DNA of 61,986 nt from Bacillota bacterium (GTDB lineage: Bacteria; Bacillota_A; Clostridia; Christensenellales; Aristaeellaceae): NCBI GenBank assembly GCA_023421735.1, contig JAEZSP010000039.1:1-61986 (forward strand), read 5' to 3'. Below the pieces are notes generated by a model. The model was not told where the DNA came from, did no database searches, and saw nothing but the letters and a program-made list of their open reading frames with translations. A program made the translations under genes and the position numbers. This document shows, one piece after another, positions 44,820 through 55,100 of the stretch (position 1 is the stretch's first letter; every line of letters begins with the position of its first letter).

Positions 44820-45839
44820 TTATTTTCTGTCGGCTAAAAGCTCCGAGAGCGCCATGCCCATGTACCTGAGAACCGAGATCGCCCGGTTGTAGTTCATGCG
44901 CGTGGGGCCGATGATGCCCAGTGTACCGGTCGAACGATCGCCCGCGTGATATGTGGCGGTCAAAATCGAACAGTCGCACAGTTCCGGCATCTCGATTTCC
45001 GGGCCGATGCGGATGGTAAATTCCATGCCCGCCCCGGCCGCGAGCGCCCGTTTCAGCTTGTCGCCCGATTCGAGCACCGAAAGAAAGCTGCGCGCCTTCC
45101 CAATGTCCGAATACTCGGGATAACTGAGCATGTTGGACGACCCGCCGATCACAATGTCGGTTGCGTCCGTATGCGTCATCTTTTCCTCGATCACCTGCAT
45201 GGCCTCGGCAAGCAGCCGCCTGTGCTCGCCCATGTCGCGGATCAACTCCGCAAAGAGCTGGCGCACAGCCTCAATGGGCTTGTCGGCGAGCTGGTCGGTC
45301 AGCATGCGGGAAAGCTCATAGAGCATGTCGGGCGTGATTCCGTCCGGGATGCGAATCACCGTATCCTTGACGATTCCGGCGTTCGTCACGATGACCATCA
45401 GCGCCAGCGAATCGGAGACCGGAACCATTTGAAGATTCCTGATCCGAAGCGTGTTGAGCTGCGGCGCCACGATCACCGACGTATAGCGCGTCGCGTCCGA
45501 TATAACGCCTGCCGCCCGCTTGATGAGCGCCTCGATCTGATCCGTGCGCGTCGATAGATGCGCGCGCATCCTGTCGCGCTCCTCGGTCGGCAAATGCGAG
45601 ACCTTGACAAGCTGATCGACATAGAGACGGTACGCCTTATAGGAAGGCACGCGCCCGGCGGAGGTGTGCGGTTGGGCAAGATAACCCAACTCCTCCAGAT
45701 CGCTCATTTCATTGCGGATCGTCGCGGGCGAGTAGCCCACCCCGGACTTTCTGGAAATCGTGCGCGAACCGACGGGCATCGCGGTCGAGATATAGTCGTC
45801 GATGATCGCTTGCAGAATCATAAATTTTCGCTCGTCCAT
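44820..45839 (-). CDS. hrcA: Heat-inducible transcription repressor HrcA
   Basis: 339 aa from the ATG at 45839, 7 nt after GAGGTG. N-terminal winged helix (SRTISRKSGVGYSPATIRNE; HTSAGRVPSYKAYRLYVD), central GAF-like dimer domain and a C-terminal IGPTRMNYNRAISVLRYM. It binds CIRCE and needs GroEL or chaperone activity for folding, giving feedback on free chaperone. Autoregulated through the CIRCE just upstream. Confidence 0.97.
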   Translation of the reverse strand: MDERKFMILQAIIDDYISTAMPVGSRTISRKSGVGYSPATIRNEMSDLEELGYLAQPHTSAGRVPSYKAYRLYVDQLVKVSHLPTEERDRMRAHLSTRTDQIEALIKRAAGVISDATRYTSVIVAPQLNTLRIRNLQMVPVSDSLALMVIVTNAGIVKDTVIRIPDGITPDMLYELSRMLTDQLADKPIEAVRQLFAELIRDMGEHRRLLAEAMQVIEEKMTHTDATDIVIGGSSNMLSYPEYSDIGKARSFLSVLESGDKLKRALAAGAGMEFTIRIGPEIEMPELCDCSILTATYHAGDRSTGTLGIIGPTRMNYNRAISVLRYMGMALSELLADRK

Positions 45840-45861
45840 CGGCAATCACCTCGCTTCGCTG

Positions 45862-45888
45862 TTAGCACTCGTGAGCGGCGAGTGCTAA
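45862..45888. promoter_or_regulatory. CIRCE operator
   Basis: TTAGCACTC (45862-45870), 9-nt spacer, GAGTGCTAA (45880-45888): a perfect copy of the consensus, 12 bp downstream of the hrcA -10. Confidence 0.98.
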
Positions 45889-45899
45889 CGCTTGAACAT

Positions 45900-45928
45900 A
45901 ATGTATCACCCACCCCCTATTTTGTCAA
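45900..45928 (-). promoter_or_regulatory. Promoter of hrcA-grpE-dnaK-dnaJ
   Basis: Minus strand: TTGACA (45928-45923), 17-nt spacer, TACATT (45905-45900). The CIRCE lies over the start of transcription. Confidence 0.85.
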
Positions 45929-46039
45929 TAGGACGGGCGAATAAATAAATGTAAATTTTAGAAACGAACCCAATTTCATTGGCCCCGTGCGGCAATGCCG
46001 CTTTCCATCCCCATTTGCATGTAAAATTACATGAATCCC

Positions 46040-46068
46040 TTGCACCCGCTTCATTCGTATGGTATAAT
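46040..46068 (+). promoter_or_regulatory. Promoter of rpmE
   Basis: TTGCAC (46040-46045), 17-nt spacer and a perfect extended -10 (TGGTATAAT ending at 46068). About 65 nt of leader precede rpmE; I see no clear attenuator in it. Confidence 0.82.
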
Positions 46069-46141
46069 GTTTTGCGTGCGATCAATCGGATGCTGGCTCC
46101 GCCGGAGGGCTTGCAGTCCGATTTCAAAGAGGTGAGACACA

Positions 46142-46339
46142 ATGAAGGAAAAAATTCATCCGAACTACGGCAAGGCGGTCGTTCGCTGCGTCTGCGGCGA
46201 AACGTTTGAGACGGGCTCCGTGAAAAAGGATTTGCGCGTGGATATTTGCTCCAAATGCCATCCTTTCTACACCGGAAAGCAGAAGATGGCAGATGTTGGC
46301 GGACGCGTGGATCGCTTCAAGAAGCGCTACGGCATTTAG
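46142..46339 (+). CDS. rpmE: 50S ribosomal protein L31
   Basis: 65 aa, zinc-containing form: cysteines 16, 18, 36 and 39 (CVCG and [10 protein letters not shown]). [19 protein letters not shown] is the typical start. GAGGTGAG lies upstream. A terminator follows directly. L31 forms an intersubunit bridge. Confidence 0.97.
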   Translation: MKEKIHPNYGKAVVRCVCGETFETGSVKKDLRVDICSKCHPFYTGKQKMADVGGRVDRFKKRYGI

Positions 46340-46349
46340 ACTTGAGATT

Positions 46350-46384
46350 GCCGGAGGATCGTCGGATCTTCCGGCGGTTTTTTT
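46350..46384 (+). terminator. Intrinsic terminator after rpmE
   Basis: An 11-bp stem (GCCGGAGGATC / GATCTTCCGGC with one G-U), GTCG loop, then GG and a seven-T run. prmC begins 14 bp later, so it depends on read-through or an unseen promoter. Confidence 0.92.
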
Positions 46385-46397
46385 CACGGGAGAAACA

Positions 46398-47174
46398 ATG
46401 ACGATCGGCGCGTGGAAACAAGCAGGCGGCACGGACGCCGTCTGGATATTGGAGGAGGTGCTCGGCCTCCCCCGTTCGCGCGTCTTCCTCGAATCCAATC
46501 GGATTTTGACGGAGGACGAGCTTTCTGCGCTTTGGGCGGCAAAAACGCGGCGGGACGCGGGCGAACCGGTCCAGTATATTTTCCGCCGCGCACCTTTCAT
46601 GGGATACGAGTTTTACGTCGATGAGCGCGTGCTCATTCCGCGCATGGATACGGAAGTTTTGTGCGAAGCGGCGTCACAATATATAAAAAGAAGAAAAACA
46701 GTTGCAGTGCTCGATCTGTGCGCCGGATCGGGCGCCATCGGCCTCTCGCTGAAACATCTGCACCCGGACATTCGGCTGACACTTTCAGACATCAGCGAAG
46801 ATGCGCGCGCGGTTCAGATGATCAACGCGCAGGGGCTTGATGTGGAAATTCTGACAGGCGACCTGTTTTCTCCCGTTTCCGATCGGGCATTTGATCTGAT
46901 CGTCTGTAATCCCCCCTATGTGTGCGCAGGCGACATTTTAACCCTCTCTCCCGAAGTCCGGAAAGAGCCGCGCCTGGCGCTCGACGGCGGGCCGGACGGA
47001 CTGGACTTTTATCGCGCGATCGCGCGTGCATTCCGGGCGCATCTGCGCCCCGGCGGACGCATCTACCTCGAGGTCGGTTACGATCAGGCAAGCGACGTCG
47101 CGCATCTGTTGGGCGGCGCGGATGTGATTTTGGATCTGAACGGCGCAAGGCGCGTCGTGTGGACGGAGGTTTGA
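46398..47174 (+). CDS. prmC: Release factor glutamine methyltransferase PrmC
   Basis: 258 aa from the ATG at 46398 (GGGAGA upstream). An N-terminal helical domain with [20 protein letters not shown], then the class I methyltransferase: [15 protein letters not shown] and the catalytic NPPYV. It methylates the Gln of the GGQ motif in release factors. It sits 1 bp before prfA, its substrate's gene, as in many bacteria. Confidence 0.95.
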   Translation: MTIGAWKQAGGTDAVWILEEVLGLPRSRVFLESNRILTEDELSALWAAKTRRDAGEPVQYIFRRAPFMGYEFYVDERVLIPRMDTEVLCEAASQYIKRRKTVAVLDLCAGSGAIGLSLKHLHPDIRLTLSDISEDARAVQMINAQGLDVEILTGDLFSPVSDRAFDLIVCNPPYVCAGDILTLSPEVRKEPRLALDGGPDGLDFYRAIARAFRAHLRPGGRIYLEVGYDQASDVAHLLGGADVILDLNGARRVVWTEV

Positions 47175-47175
47175 C

Positions 47176-48267
47176 ATGCAGGGAAACTATAACGAGCAGG
47201 AGCGCATCGCCCGCCAGCTCGAAACCATCGAGGCACGCTACGAGGAACTGGGCATCCGCATCACACTCCCGGAAGTGATTGCGAATACCCCGCTTTTTAC
47301 GCAGCTCATGCGCGAACATAGCGAGATGATGGAACTCAATCAACTCGCAATCGACTACAAAACCCTGACCACGCGCGTTGAGGAAGCAAGAGAGATGCTC
47401 TCGGATCCCGACATGGCCGAGATGGCGCAGGAGGAACTGGACGAACTCGAACCCGCACTCGAAAAGATGACGCACGAGGCGCGCATCGCGCTTCTTCCCA
47501 AAGACCCCGACGACTATAAAAACGCGCTTCTCGAAGTACGCGCAGGCGCGGGTGGAGACGAGGCGGGGCTTTTCGGCGCAGAACTTCTGCGCATGTATCA
47601 GCATTATGCAGCCGCACAGGGCTGGGATTTTAAAATCGTCGAAGACGGATCGACGGAATTGGGCGGCCTCAAGGAATCAGTCGCGCTGATCCAGGGCAAG
47701 AACGTGTTCTCGAAACTGAAATTTGAATCGGGCGTCCACCGCGTGCAGCGCGTTCCGGTCACCGAATCGGGCGGGCGCATCCACACTTCGACCGCGACCG
47801 TCGCGGTGCTTCCGGAGGCGGAGGATGTGGAGGTCGAGGTCGCGGCGAACGACATCCGGATCGATACCTACCGCGCATCCGGCGCGGGCGGTCAGCACGT
47901 CAACCGCACGGACTCCGCCGTGCGCATCACCCACCTGCCCACCGGACTCGTGGTCACATCCCAGGATCAGCGCTCGCAGGTTCAAAACCGCGAACAGGCC
48001 ATGCGCGTCCTCAAATCCAGGCTCTATGAGCTCGAACGCGAACAGCAAAACAGCGCCTATTCCGAGCAGCGGCGGCTGCAGGTGGGCACAGGTGACCGCT
48101 CCGAACGCATCCGTACCTACAATTTCCCCCAGGGACGCGTGACCGATCACCGCATCGGACTCACGCTCTACAAGATCGACCAGATCATGGAGGGCGCGCT
48201 CGACGAGCTGATCGACGCGCTCACCCTGGCCGATCAGGAGGCGCGCATCGAAAAGGAGTTCTTATAA
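47176..48267 (+). CDS. prfA: Peptide chain release factor 1
   Basis: 363 aa. Contains the catalytic GGQ in [18 protein letters not shown] and the anticodon-like region near 180-190. It terminates translation at UAA and UAG. The stop TAA overlaps the prmA ATG (TAATG). Confidence 0.98.
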   Translation: MQGNYNEQERIARQLETIEARYEELGIRITLPEVIANTPLFTQLMREHSEMMELNQLAIDYKTLTTRVEEAREMLSDPDMAEMAQEELDELEPALEKMTHEARIALLPKDPDDYKNALLEVRAGAGGDEAGLFGAELLRMYQHYAAAQGWDFKIVEDGSTELGGLKESVALIQGKNVFSKLKFESGVHRVQRVPVTESGGRIHTSTATVAVLPEAEDVEVEVAANDIRIDTYRASGAGGQHVNRTDSAVRITHLPTGLVVTSQDQRSQVQNREQAMRVLKSRLYELEREQQNSAYSEQRRLQVGTGDRSERIRTYNFPQGRVTDHRIGLTLYKIDQIMEGALDELIDALTLADQEARIEKEFL

Positions 48268-49208
48268 TGGAATGGCTTGAATATACGGTTTTGACGACCA
48301 CAGAGGCGTCCGATATGGTCTCGAACCTGCTTATCGAAGCGGGCAGCAAGGGCGTCATGATCGAGGATAAAAACGACGTGCAGCTCAACCAGCGGCCCGA
48401 AGGCCAATGGGACATCATCGATGAGGAAATCGCCCGCAAGATGGGCGACGACGTGAAGGTAACGGGCTATTATCCCGTCGATGAACGCATCGCTGACACG
48501 ATCGCCCACGTTGAGGCGGAACTGAAGCGCCTGCGCGCGCTCGAACTGGGCTTTGCCGCGGGCAAGCTCACCGCATCCACCAACGCCGTCGACGAAGAGG
48601 ACTGGGCGGAATCGTGGAAAAAGTCCTATAAACCCTTCCGGCTCGGTCGGCACATGGTCGTCAAACCCGGCTGGGAGTCCTTCGATGCGCAACCCGGCGA
48701 CCAAATCATTGAGATCGACCCCGGCATGGCATTTGGCACCGGCACGCACGAGACGACAGGTCTTTGCGTCGAACTGGTCGAAGAACGCGTCAAGCCCGGC
48801 ATGGACGTCATCGACATCGGCACCGGCACGGGCATCCTCGCCATCGCGGCGGCCCACATGGGCGCGCGCGTGCTTGCCACCGACCTCGACCCCATCGCCG
48901 TCCGGGTCGCGGGCGAAAACGTGAAAATCAACGGCTTTCAGGACGTGATCCGCACGCGCGCGGGCGACCTTCTCGAGGCGGTCGACGAGACGGCGGACAT
49001 CGTGATCGCCAACATCATCGCGGACGTCATCCGCATGCTCGCCGCGCCGGTGCGCGCGCATATCAGGCCCGGCGGAACGTTCATCTGCTCCGGCATCGCA
49101 CGCGAGCGCAAAAATGAAGTGATCGAGGCGCTTGAACAGGCCGGTTATCGGAACCTCGATGTCCGCGACCGCGGCGAATGGTCGGCCATCGCCGCCGACC
49201 GAGATTAA
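48267..49208 (+). CDS. prmA: Ribosomal protein L11 methyltransferase PrmA
   Basis: 313 aa. N-terminal substrate-recognition domain (WLEYTVLTTTEASDMVSNLL), then the methyltransferase with DPGMAFGTGTHETTGLCVEL, VIDIGTGTGILAIAAA and DIVIANIIADVI. It trimethylates L11. Translationally coupled to prfA. Confidence 0.96.
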   Translation: MEWLEYTVLTTTEASDMVSNLLIEAGSKGVMIEDKNDVQLNQRPEGQWDIIDEEIARKMGDDVKVTGYYPVDERIADTIAHVEAELKRLRALELGFAAGKLTASTNAVDEEDWAESWKKSYKPFRLGRHMVVKPGWESFDAQPGDQIIEIDPGMAFGTGTHETTGLCVELVEERVKPGMDVIDIGTGTGILAIAAAHMGARVLATDLDPIAVRVAGENVKINGFQDVIRTRAGDLLEAVDETADIVIANIIADVIRMLAAPVRAHIRPGGTFICSGIARERKNEVIEALEQAGYRNLDVRDRGEWSAIAADRD

Positions 49209-49233
49209 CGAAACGACGGGGTGTATCCTTCTG

Positions 49234-49923
49234 CATACTTTTTACGTTGAAAACGGAAACCTTTCGATTGAAGATGCGCGCCACGCGTTTCGCGTGCTTC
49301 GGCTGAAACCTGGCGACGATGTGATCGCGCTTTCAAAGGGCGCGCGCTACTGCGCGCGCATCACGGACATTTCCGAAAAGAGCGGTGCGGTTACGCTGAT
49401 TGTGGAACTGCCGTCGAACGAATCGCACGCGGAAATCACGGTATATCAGGGTCTTCCCAAATCGGAAAAGTTGGAACTGCTGGCGCAAAAATTAACGGAA
49501 TTAGGCGTATCGCGTCTCGTGCCCGTGCGAATGGCGCGCAGCGTCGCAAAGCTCGAAGGCGCATCGCGCATCGAACGGCTCAACAAGATCGCGCGCGAGG
49601 CAGTGAAACAGTGCGGCAGAACGCGCCCGATGGAAATATGTGCGCCCATGAGCTGGAATGCGGCGCTTCTGGACATGCAATCAAGGGAACTCATGCTCGC
49701 TCCTTGGGAGCTTTCCCAGCCCGTGCGCATGGCAGACATCCGCAAACAGATCCCTGCGGCGCGCGAAATCGGCATCCTGATCGGTCCGGAAGGCGGCATG
49801 GAAGAGGCGGAAGTGCGCGAGTCGGGCGCACAGCAGGTCTCCCTTGGTCCGCGCATTCTGCGTGCGGAGACCGCCGCGCTGACCGCTGCCGCGCTCGCGA
49901 TGTCTCTTTGGGGCGACCTGTAG
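49234..49923 (+). CDS. rsmE: 16S rRNA (uracil1498-N3)-methyltransferase RsmE
   Basis: 229 aa if started at the CTG at 49234. Homology begins with HTFYVENGNLSIEDARHAFR, where family members have M-x-RFFV. There is no ATG, GTG or TTG between the prmA stop and that point; GGGGTG lies 7 nt before the CTG. The only in-frame ATGs (49132 and 49159) lie inside prmA and lack ribosome sites. SPOUT motifs are intact: VYQGLPKSEKLELLAQKLTELG, REIGILIGPEGGMEEAEV, SLGPRILRAETAAL. Confidence 0.88.
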   Translation, partial: HTFYVENGNLSIEDARHAFRVLRLKPGDDVIALSKGARYCARITDISEKSGAVTLIVELPSNESHAEITVYQGLPKSEKLELLAQKLTELGVSRLVPVRMARSVAKLEGASRIERLNKIAREAVKQCGRTRPMEICAPMSWNAALLDMQSRELMLAPWELSQPVRMADIRKQIPAAREIGILIGPEGGMEEAEVRESGAQQVSLGPRILRAETAALTAAALAMSLWGDL

Positions 49924-49989
49924 AACAACAAAGGGGTTTAGTCCCTTTGGCGAGGGGCGCAGATTGAGTCCAGCGGGGTGACATTTGAA

Positions 49990-51273
49990 TTGAAGGCTGC
50001 TTTTTATACCCTTGGCTGTAAAGTCAATCAATACGATACCGAGGCCATGCTCGAGGCGTTTGCGCGCGCGGGCTATGAAATCGTGCCCTTTTCGCAGGAC
50101 GCCGACGTTTATCTCGTCAATACCTGCACCGTCACGGGCACGGGCGATCAAAAATCGCTCAAAACCATCCGGCGCGTGGCGCGGGAACATCCAAGCGCCG
50201 CCATCGTCGCGTCGGGCTGCCTCGCGCAGCGGGATGCGCAGCACCTCTTGGGCATGGACAACGTGCGGCTGGTGCTGGGCGTACAGCGCCGCGCAGAGGT
50301 CGTGGAGCTCCTTCAAAAGGCGCTCGCGGAAAATGCGCAGATCAATGCCGTCGCACCGCTTCGGGATGCGCCGTTTGAGACGCTCTTTGTCACCCGCCAT
50401 GAGGGCAAGACCCGTGCGACCATGAAAATTCAGGAGGGCTGCGACCGCTATTGCGCGTACTGCATCATCCCCTCTGTGCGCGGCCCGGTGCGCTCCATGC
50501 CGCTTCCCGCCGTGCGCGCGGAAGCACTACGGCTGCGCGACGCGGGGTACCGCGAGATCGTGGTGACCGGCATCCACCTCGCAAGCTATGGGCGCGGCAC
50601 GGATGACACGCTCCTCGACGCCATCCGGGCAGTCCATGAGACCGGCGTGCGGGTGCGGATCGGTTCGCTCGAACCCGTCGTCGTGACTGCCGCATTCGCG
50701 CAGGCACTCTCCGAAATGCCAAACCTCATGCGCCAGTTCCACCTGTCCCTTCAGTCCGGCGCCGAAACCGTCCTGCGCCGCATGCGCAGGCGCTACACGC
50801 CGGATGAATATGCAGGCGCGCTTGAAACGCTGCGCCGCCCCATGCCGGATCTCGCCGCAACCACCGATCTCATCGCGGGTTTCCCCGGCGAGACGGAACA
50901 GGAGCATCTGGAAACCATGGCGTTTGTCAAACAATGCGCCTTCGCGCGCATCCATGTCTTTCCCTACTCCAAAAGAAGCGGAACTCCCGCTGCCGAAATG
51001 ATAAATCAAGTGGATGAAGAAACAAAAAAGCAACGAACAGCGTCTCTTATACAGCTTGGGAACAAACTGGAAATTGACTTCGTCCAATCAATAACCGGCA
51101 CGGTACAGGCCGTGTTGTTCGAAAGCCGCGCGGACAAGCTCTGTGAGGGCTACACGCAGCACTACGTGCGCGTGCGCGCGAACGCGGAGCCGGGTACGGT
51201 CGTCCACATCCAAATCGAACGGACAGAGGGTACGACCGCATACGGCGCGCCATACGAAAAGGGCGGGAGGTGA
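49990..51273 (+). CDS. mtaB: tRNA t6A37 methylthiotransferase MtaB
   Basis: 427 aa from a TTG at 49990, which has GGGGTGA upstream and gives the family start KAAFYTLGCKVNQYDTEAM; an in-frame GTG at 49978 is the alternative. N-terminal MTTase domain with three cysteines, radical SAM motif CDRYCAYC, and a C-terminal TRAM domain. It adds a methylthio group to ms2t6A at position 37 of tRNA-Lys. It lies 66 bp after rsmE across a small hairpin (CAAAGGG / CCCTTTG). Confidence 0.95.
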   Translation: MKAAFYTLGCKVNQYDTEAMLEAFARAGYEIVPFSQDADVYLVNTCTVTGTGDQKSLKTIRRVAREHPSAAIVASGCLAQRDAQHLLGMDNVRLVLGVQRRAEVVELLQKALAENAQINAVAPLRDAPFETLFVTRHEGKTRATMKIQEGCDRYCAYCIIPSVRGPVRSMPLPAVRAEALRLRDAGYREIVVTGIHLASYGRGTDDTLLDAIRAVHETGVRVRIGSLEPVVVTAAFAQALSEMPNLMRQFHLSLQSGAETVLRRMRRRYTPDEYAGALETLRRPMPDLAATTDLIAGFPGETEQEHLETMAFVKQCAFARIHVFPYSKRSGTPAAEMINQVDEETKKQRTASLIQLGNKLEIDFVQSITGTVQAVLFESRADKLCEGYTQHYVRVRANAEPGTVVHIQIERTEGTTAYGAPYEKGGR

Positions 51274-51279
51274 AATCCA

Positions 51280-51612
51280 ATGGACTGCCTCTTCTGTAAA
51301 ATCATCGCCGGTCAAATCCCCAGCGCAAAGGTGTATGAGGACGAATCTGTATACGCCTTTCGCGATATTAATCCCCAGGCACCCACCCACGTCTTAATCG
51401 TGCCGAAAAAGCATATCCCAAATGTTCTCTCGGCAGACGCAGATACTGCGCAGCAGTTGACAGAGGCGATCGGCAAGATTGCCGTGCTGGAAGGCGTCGC
51501 GGAAACGGGATTCCGCGCACTGACCAACTGCGGAAAAGACGGTGGACAAACGGTCGACCACCTTCATATCCACTTGCTCGGCGGCAAACGGCTTTCCGAT
51601 TTGATGGCCTAA
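51280..51612 (+). CDS. HIT family protein (HinT-like)
   Basis: 110 aa. Starts CLFCKIIAGQIPSAKVYED, has the histidine triad HLHIHLLGG and the zinc-type CxxC near the N-terminus. HinT-type enzymes hydrolyse nucleoside phosphoramidates. GGGAGG precedes the ATG, 6 bp after mtaB. Confidence 0.94.
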   Translation: MDCLFCKIIAGQIPSAKVYEDESVYAFRDINPQAPTHVLIVPKKHIPNVLSADADTAQQLTEAIGKIAVLEGVAETGFRALTNCGKDGGQTVDHLHIHLLGGKRLSDLMA

Positions 51613-51656
51613 GTGCGAATTTTAAGTGAATTTGAAGGAATTGTGCCGGTCGCGGC

Positions 51657-51686
51657 TTGACGAGTACATATCAAGTGAGTTATAAT
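51657..51686 (+). promoter_or_regulatory. Promoter of rpsU
   Basis: TTGACG (51657-51662), 18-nt spacer, TATAAT (51681-51686), 67 bp before the rpsU ATG. Confidence 0.8.
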
Positions 51687-51752
51687 ACCCTTTGTGGCGA
51701 ACCCCATGCTACATTGGCGTATGCCATTCAATCGCGAGGGGAGGGATAGCAC

Positions 51753-51926
51753 ATGTCAGAAGTCCGCATTCGTGAAAACGAGTCGCTGGAGAGCGCGTTG
51801 CGCCGTTTCAAGCGGAAAACCGCGCGCGACGGCATTCTCGCGGAAGCACGCAAGAGGGAGCATTATGAAAAGCCGAGCGTGAAGCGCAAGAAGAAGGCCG
51901 AAGCTGCACGTAAACGCAAGTATTAG
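51753..51926 (+). CDS. rpsU: 30S ribosomal protein S21
   Basis: 57 aa. It reads [20 protein letters not shown] and continues with a highly basic helix ([38 protein letters not shown]), the full length of bacterial S21. GAGGGGAGGG lies upstream. S21 joins the 30S platform next to the anti-SD region of 16S rRNA and affects initiation. It has its own promoter and stands alone. Confidence 0.96.
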   Translation: MSEVRIRENESLESALRRFKRKTARDGILAEARKREHYEKPSVKRKKKAEAARKRKY

Positions 51927-52092
51927 GGCCTATGGCGGCCCCTTCGCGCCAGCGGGGGGGCTGATTTCAAAGGCGAATCGACCGAATATCATCATCACCT
52001 CTCACATATAATACGATTCAGGAATCACAATCTCATACCGAATCAAGCATAAGGGCTGCCGCACGGTATTTTTTTCGTAGGGAGTTTCAAAT

Positions 52093-53109
52093 TTGAAGTA
52101 CGGTATCCTCTTGTGGCCGCACGCAAACGCGCGTTACCAAGCGGAAGCCGCTCGGCTTGGGCGCGCCGAACTTGAGATCATGCTCGGTCGGATCGCCCCC
52201 GGCGCGCGTGTTGCGGGTTTTTCGAATGATCAACTGAATCTTTTGGAATTTGAAGTACCGTCGGCGCTTCTCGCGCAGGACGTCATTGCGTTGGCCCGCC
52301 ATTCCCTCCTGTATGCGCTTTTTCAGATCGAGGGGAACCTGCTTAGGCCGATCAGCGGGCGTGCGGAAACGTATCTGTTGCCCGATCTCCCCGGCGTTCT
52401 CAAGTATAAAGGCAAAACGAACGAGCTGTTCACGCTTTTGACCATGAACCTTGCGGTCTACGCGTCCCATTTTGCACAAAACGCAGAAACGCGGCTCCGG
52501 TTTTTGGATCCCATGTGTGCGCGCGGTACATCGCTTTTCCAGGCCGTCAATCGGGGCTGGGATGCATACGGGTCAGATATCTCGTCCGGCGATCTGAAAG
52601 AACTTTCACAGTATTTCAAGCGGTATCTCGAGTATCATAAAATAAAACACGCTTTCGATAGAGAATCGTTTACATTACCCGGCGGAAAGAGTGCGTCTGC
52701 GTTTTCGTTTGCCTTTTCACAGTCCGGCGACGAATATCGCGCGGGAGACAGGCATTATCTTCGTGGGGCGGTATGCGATTGCGCACTTGTGGGGCGCCTC
52801 TTCGGGAAGACGCGCTATCATGCCATGGCAACAGATTTGCCCTATGGTGTGCAACATGCACCGGGCGGCGGTTCGATCGATCAGCTGCTTGGCCGTTCCT
52901 TGCCCGCATGGCGGGATGCCCTCTTGCCCGGCGGCGCGCTGGCCGTCTCATTTAATTCAAATATCATTAAGCTTGAAACTGTGAGAGGATTCATGGCGGA
53001 CAGCGGATTTATTGTCATGCGATCGGGGCCCTGGGATGGTTTTTCCCATTGGGTAGAACAGGCAGTGGATCGCGATATCGCGGTCGGCGTTCGTCCCGAC
53101 GCATCATAA
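52093..53109 (+). CDS. Trm11/THUMP-like class I SAM methyltransferase
   Basis: 338 aa from a TTG at 52093 with AGGGAG 8 nt upstream. The N-terminal 120 residues are a putative RNA-binding part ending KYKGKTNELFTLLTMNLAVY. Then come a SAM motif FLDPMCARGTSLFQAVNRGW (about 137-156), GSDIS, and the catalytic TDLPYGVQHAPGG, whose DLPYG is typical of Trm11/Trm14-type tRNA guanine-N2 methyltransferases. A tRNA target is therefore likely but not certain. The gene lies 9 bp before rho. Confidence 0.78.
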   Translation: MKYGILLWPHANARYQAEAARLGRAELEIMLGRIAPGARVAGFSNDQLNLLEFEVPSALLAQDVIALARHSLLYALFQIEGNLLRPISGRAETYLLPDLPGVLKYKGKTNELFTLLTMNLAVYASHFAQNAETRLRFLDPMCARGTSLFQAVNRGWDAYGSDISSGDLKELSQYFKRYLEYHKIKHAFDRESFTLPGGKSASAFSFAFSQSGDEYRAGDRHYLRGAVCDCALVGRLFGKTRYHAMATDLPYGVQHAPGGGSIDQLLGRSLPAWRDALLPGGALAVSFNSNIIKLETVRGFMADSGFIVMRSGPWDGFSHWVEQAVDRDIAVGVRPDAS

Positions 53110-53118
53110 GGAGGAAAC

Positions 53119-55095
53119 ATGGACTATCGAACCCTTCACGACAAAACGGTCGTGGATTTGAAAAAGCTCGCAAAAGAGAAAGGTCTGAAGGTACCTGCGG
53201 GGACGGCAAAGGCCGTTCTTGTTGAGATGCTGGTTGACGCCTTTCAAAATGAAACGCCGAGCGAGCCGACGCAGACGCCTGCGCCGCAGGCAAGCGAAAC
53301 GCACACGGTCAAACGTGGGCCGGGAAGGCCGCGCAAAATCGTGCCCTTGCCTGTGCAGCCAGACGCCAAGCCCACCGCCGAGGCGACGCAGGTCGCGCAG
53401 CAGACAAAGCCCGTGGAGGCGGCAGCCCCGCAACCGGCGGAGGGTGCGCCTGCGGAGCCGATAAGCGCACAACCGGCAGAACGGCAAACGCCGCGGCCCG
53501 CAGAAAATCCGGTCCCACAGCGCAGAACGTTCGAGGCGCAGCGCCCGAAGCCAACCGTCGATCAGGCACCCACCGCGCAGCCGGAAACCGCGCAACCGAG
53601 CACAGTACCTGACGCGCGTACCTATCAACGCCCCTTTGTCCCCGTTCAGCAACGCATGGGCGCACGCACGCAGCAGCACGTCGGGCAAATGACCCGCCGT
53701 CCCCTGCCCCGTCCCGTTCCGCGCAACATGCATGAGGGCGGCAGTCAGCAAAGATTCCGGCAGGATACACCCACCACATATGACAGGCGTACCCCATATC
53801 AGCTCAATGAAAATGACTCCAGGCCGACGGATACGAATGTGGAACAGCAGGATAACCATCCGCGCCGGGAGAGCATGTATTCCCCGGAATACGGAAACAT
53901 CAATCCAGCCGTTCCGGAGATGCTCGCAGCCGGCGATTGCGCCGAGGGACAGGGCATCCTCGAAATTCATCCCGACGGCTATGGTTTTCTGCGCGCGGAT
54001 AATTATCTGCCCGGAAATAACGACGTCTATGTCTCCATCGCGCAAATCCGACGCTTCAACCTTAGAACAGGCGATCACGTGGTCGGCAAGACACGGCCGC
54101 AGCGCGAGGGCGACCGCTATAACGCGATGCTCTTTATCACGCAGATCAACGGCATGCCGCCGGATCAGAACGCGCAGCGCAAGCCGTTTGACACCCTCAT
54201 CCCCGTATACCCCGACGAACGGTTCATCCTCGAATCCAAGACAGGCAAAAGCGACATGGCGCTTCGGCTCATCGACATGCTTGCGCCCATCGGCAAGGGA
54301 CAGCGCGGCATGATCGTCTCCCAACCGAAAGCCGGTAAGACGACGCTCCTCAAAAAAATCGCAAACGCGATCACCACAAATCACCCGGACGTGCACCTCA
54401 TCGTGCTGCTCATCGACGAGCGCCCCGAGGAAGTCACGGACATGAAGCGTTCGATCAATGGCGAAGTCGTATACTCCACCTTCGATGAGGCACCCGAGAA
54501 CCACACGCGCGTGAGCGAGATGGTTCTGGAACGCGCACAGCGGCTCACCGAACAGGGAAAGGACGTTGTGGTGCTTCTCGATTCCATCACGCGTCTCGCG
54601 CGCGCCTATAACCTCGTGATCCCTCCGACGGGACGGTCTCTCTCCGGCGGCCTCGATCCGGGCGCGCTTCACAAGCCCAAACGGTTTTTTGGCGCGGCGC
54701 GCAACATCGAAAACGGCGGCAGCCTGACCATCATTGCCACCGCGCTCGTCGAAACCGGAAGCCGCATGGACGACATCATTTTCGAGGAATTCAAGGGCAC
54801 CGGCAACATGGAATTGCACCTCGACCGCAAACTCTCCGATCGGCGCATCTTCCCCGCCCTCGACATGTATAAGTCGGGCACTCGGCGCGAGGAATTGCTC
54901 CTCAATGATGTCGAACTTGACGGCGAATATCAGGTGCGCAAAATGCTCGGTTCCACCAATAACCAGGAGACCGCAGAGCAACTCATCTCCATGATGGAAA
55001 AAACGACCAGCAACGCGGATTTCTTCTCCCGACTCAAGGGCTGGATTGCCGCGTTCGAAAAGGATGGCTATTCGATCAATAGCGGCAAACGATAA
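53119..55095 (+). CDS. rho: Transcription termination factor Rho with a long low-complexity insert
   Basis: 658 aa, against about 420 for E. coli Rho. Residues 1-48 are the Rho N-terminal helical domain ([19 protein letters not shown]). Residues about 50-260 form a Pro/Gln/Ala/Arg-rich insert with an AT-hook-like KRGPGRPRK near 70. The cold-shock RNA-binding domain follows ([18 protein letters not shown]), then the RecA-like motor with [39 protein letters not shown] and SLSGGLDP. All motor motifs are intact. AAGGAGG precedes the ATG and a terminator follows. Confidence 0.97.
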   Translation: MDYRTLHDKTVVDLKKLAKEKGLKVPAGTAKAVLVEMLVDAFQNETPSEPTQTPAPQASETHTVKRGPGRPRKIVPLPVQPDAKPTAEATQVAQQTKPVEAAAPQPAEGAPAEPISAQPAERQTPRPAENPVPQRRTFEAQRPKPTVDQAPTAQPETAQPSTVPDARTYQRPFVPVQQRMGARTQQHVGQMTRRPLPRPVPRNMHEGGSQQRFRQDTPTTYDRRTPYQLNENDSRPTDTNVEQQDNHPRRESMYSPEYGNINPAVPEMLAAGDCAEGQGILEIHPDGYGFLRADNYLPGNNDVYVSIAQIRRFNLRTGDHVVGKTRPQREGDRYNAMLFITQINGMPPDQNAQRKPFDTLIPVYPDERFILESKTGKSDMALRLIDMLAPIGKGQRGMIVSQPKAGKTTLLKKIANAITTNHPDVHLIVLLIDERPEEVTDMKRSINGEVVYSTFDEAPENHTRVSEMVLERAQRLTEQGKDVVVLLDSITRLARAYNLVIPPTGRSLSGGLDPGALHKPKRFFGAARNIENGGSLTIIATALVETGSRMDDIIFEEFKGTGNMELHLDRKLSDRRIFPALDMYKSGTRREELLLNDVELDGEYQVRKMLGSTNNQETAEQLISMMEKTTSNADFFSRLKGWIAAFEKDGYSINSGKR

Positions 55096-55100
55096 CCCGG

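Noticed and set aside
51927..51965. G/C-rich stretch after rpsU as an intrinsic terminator
   Set aside because: Pairing between the C and G runs is possible but imperfect and no T-tract follows.
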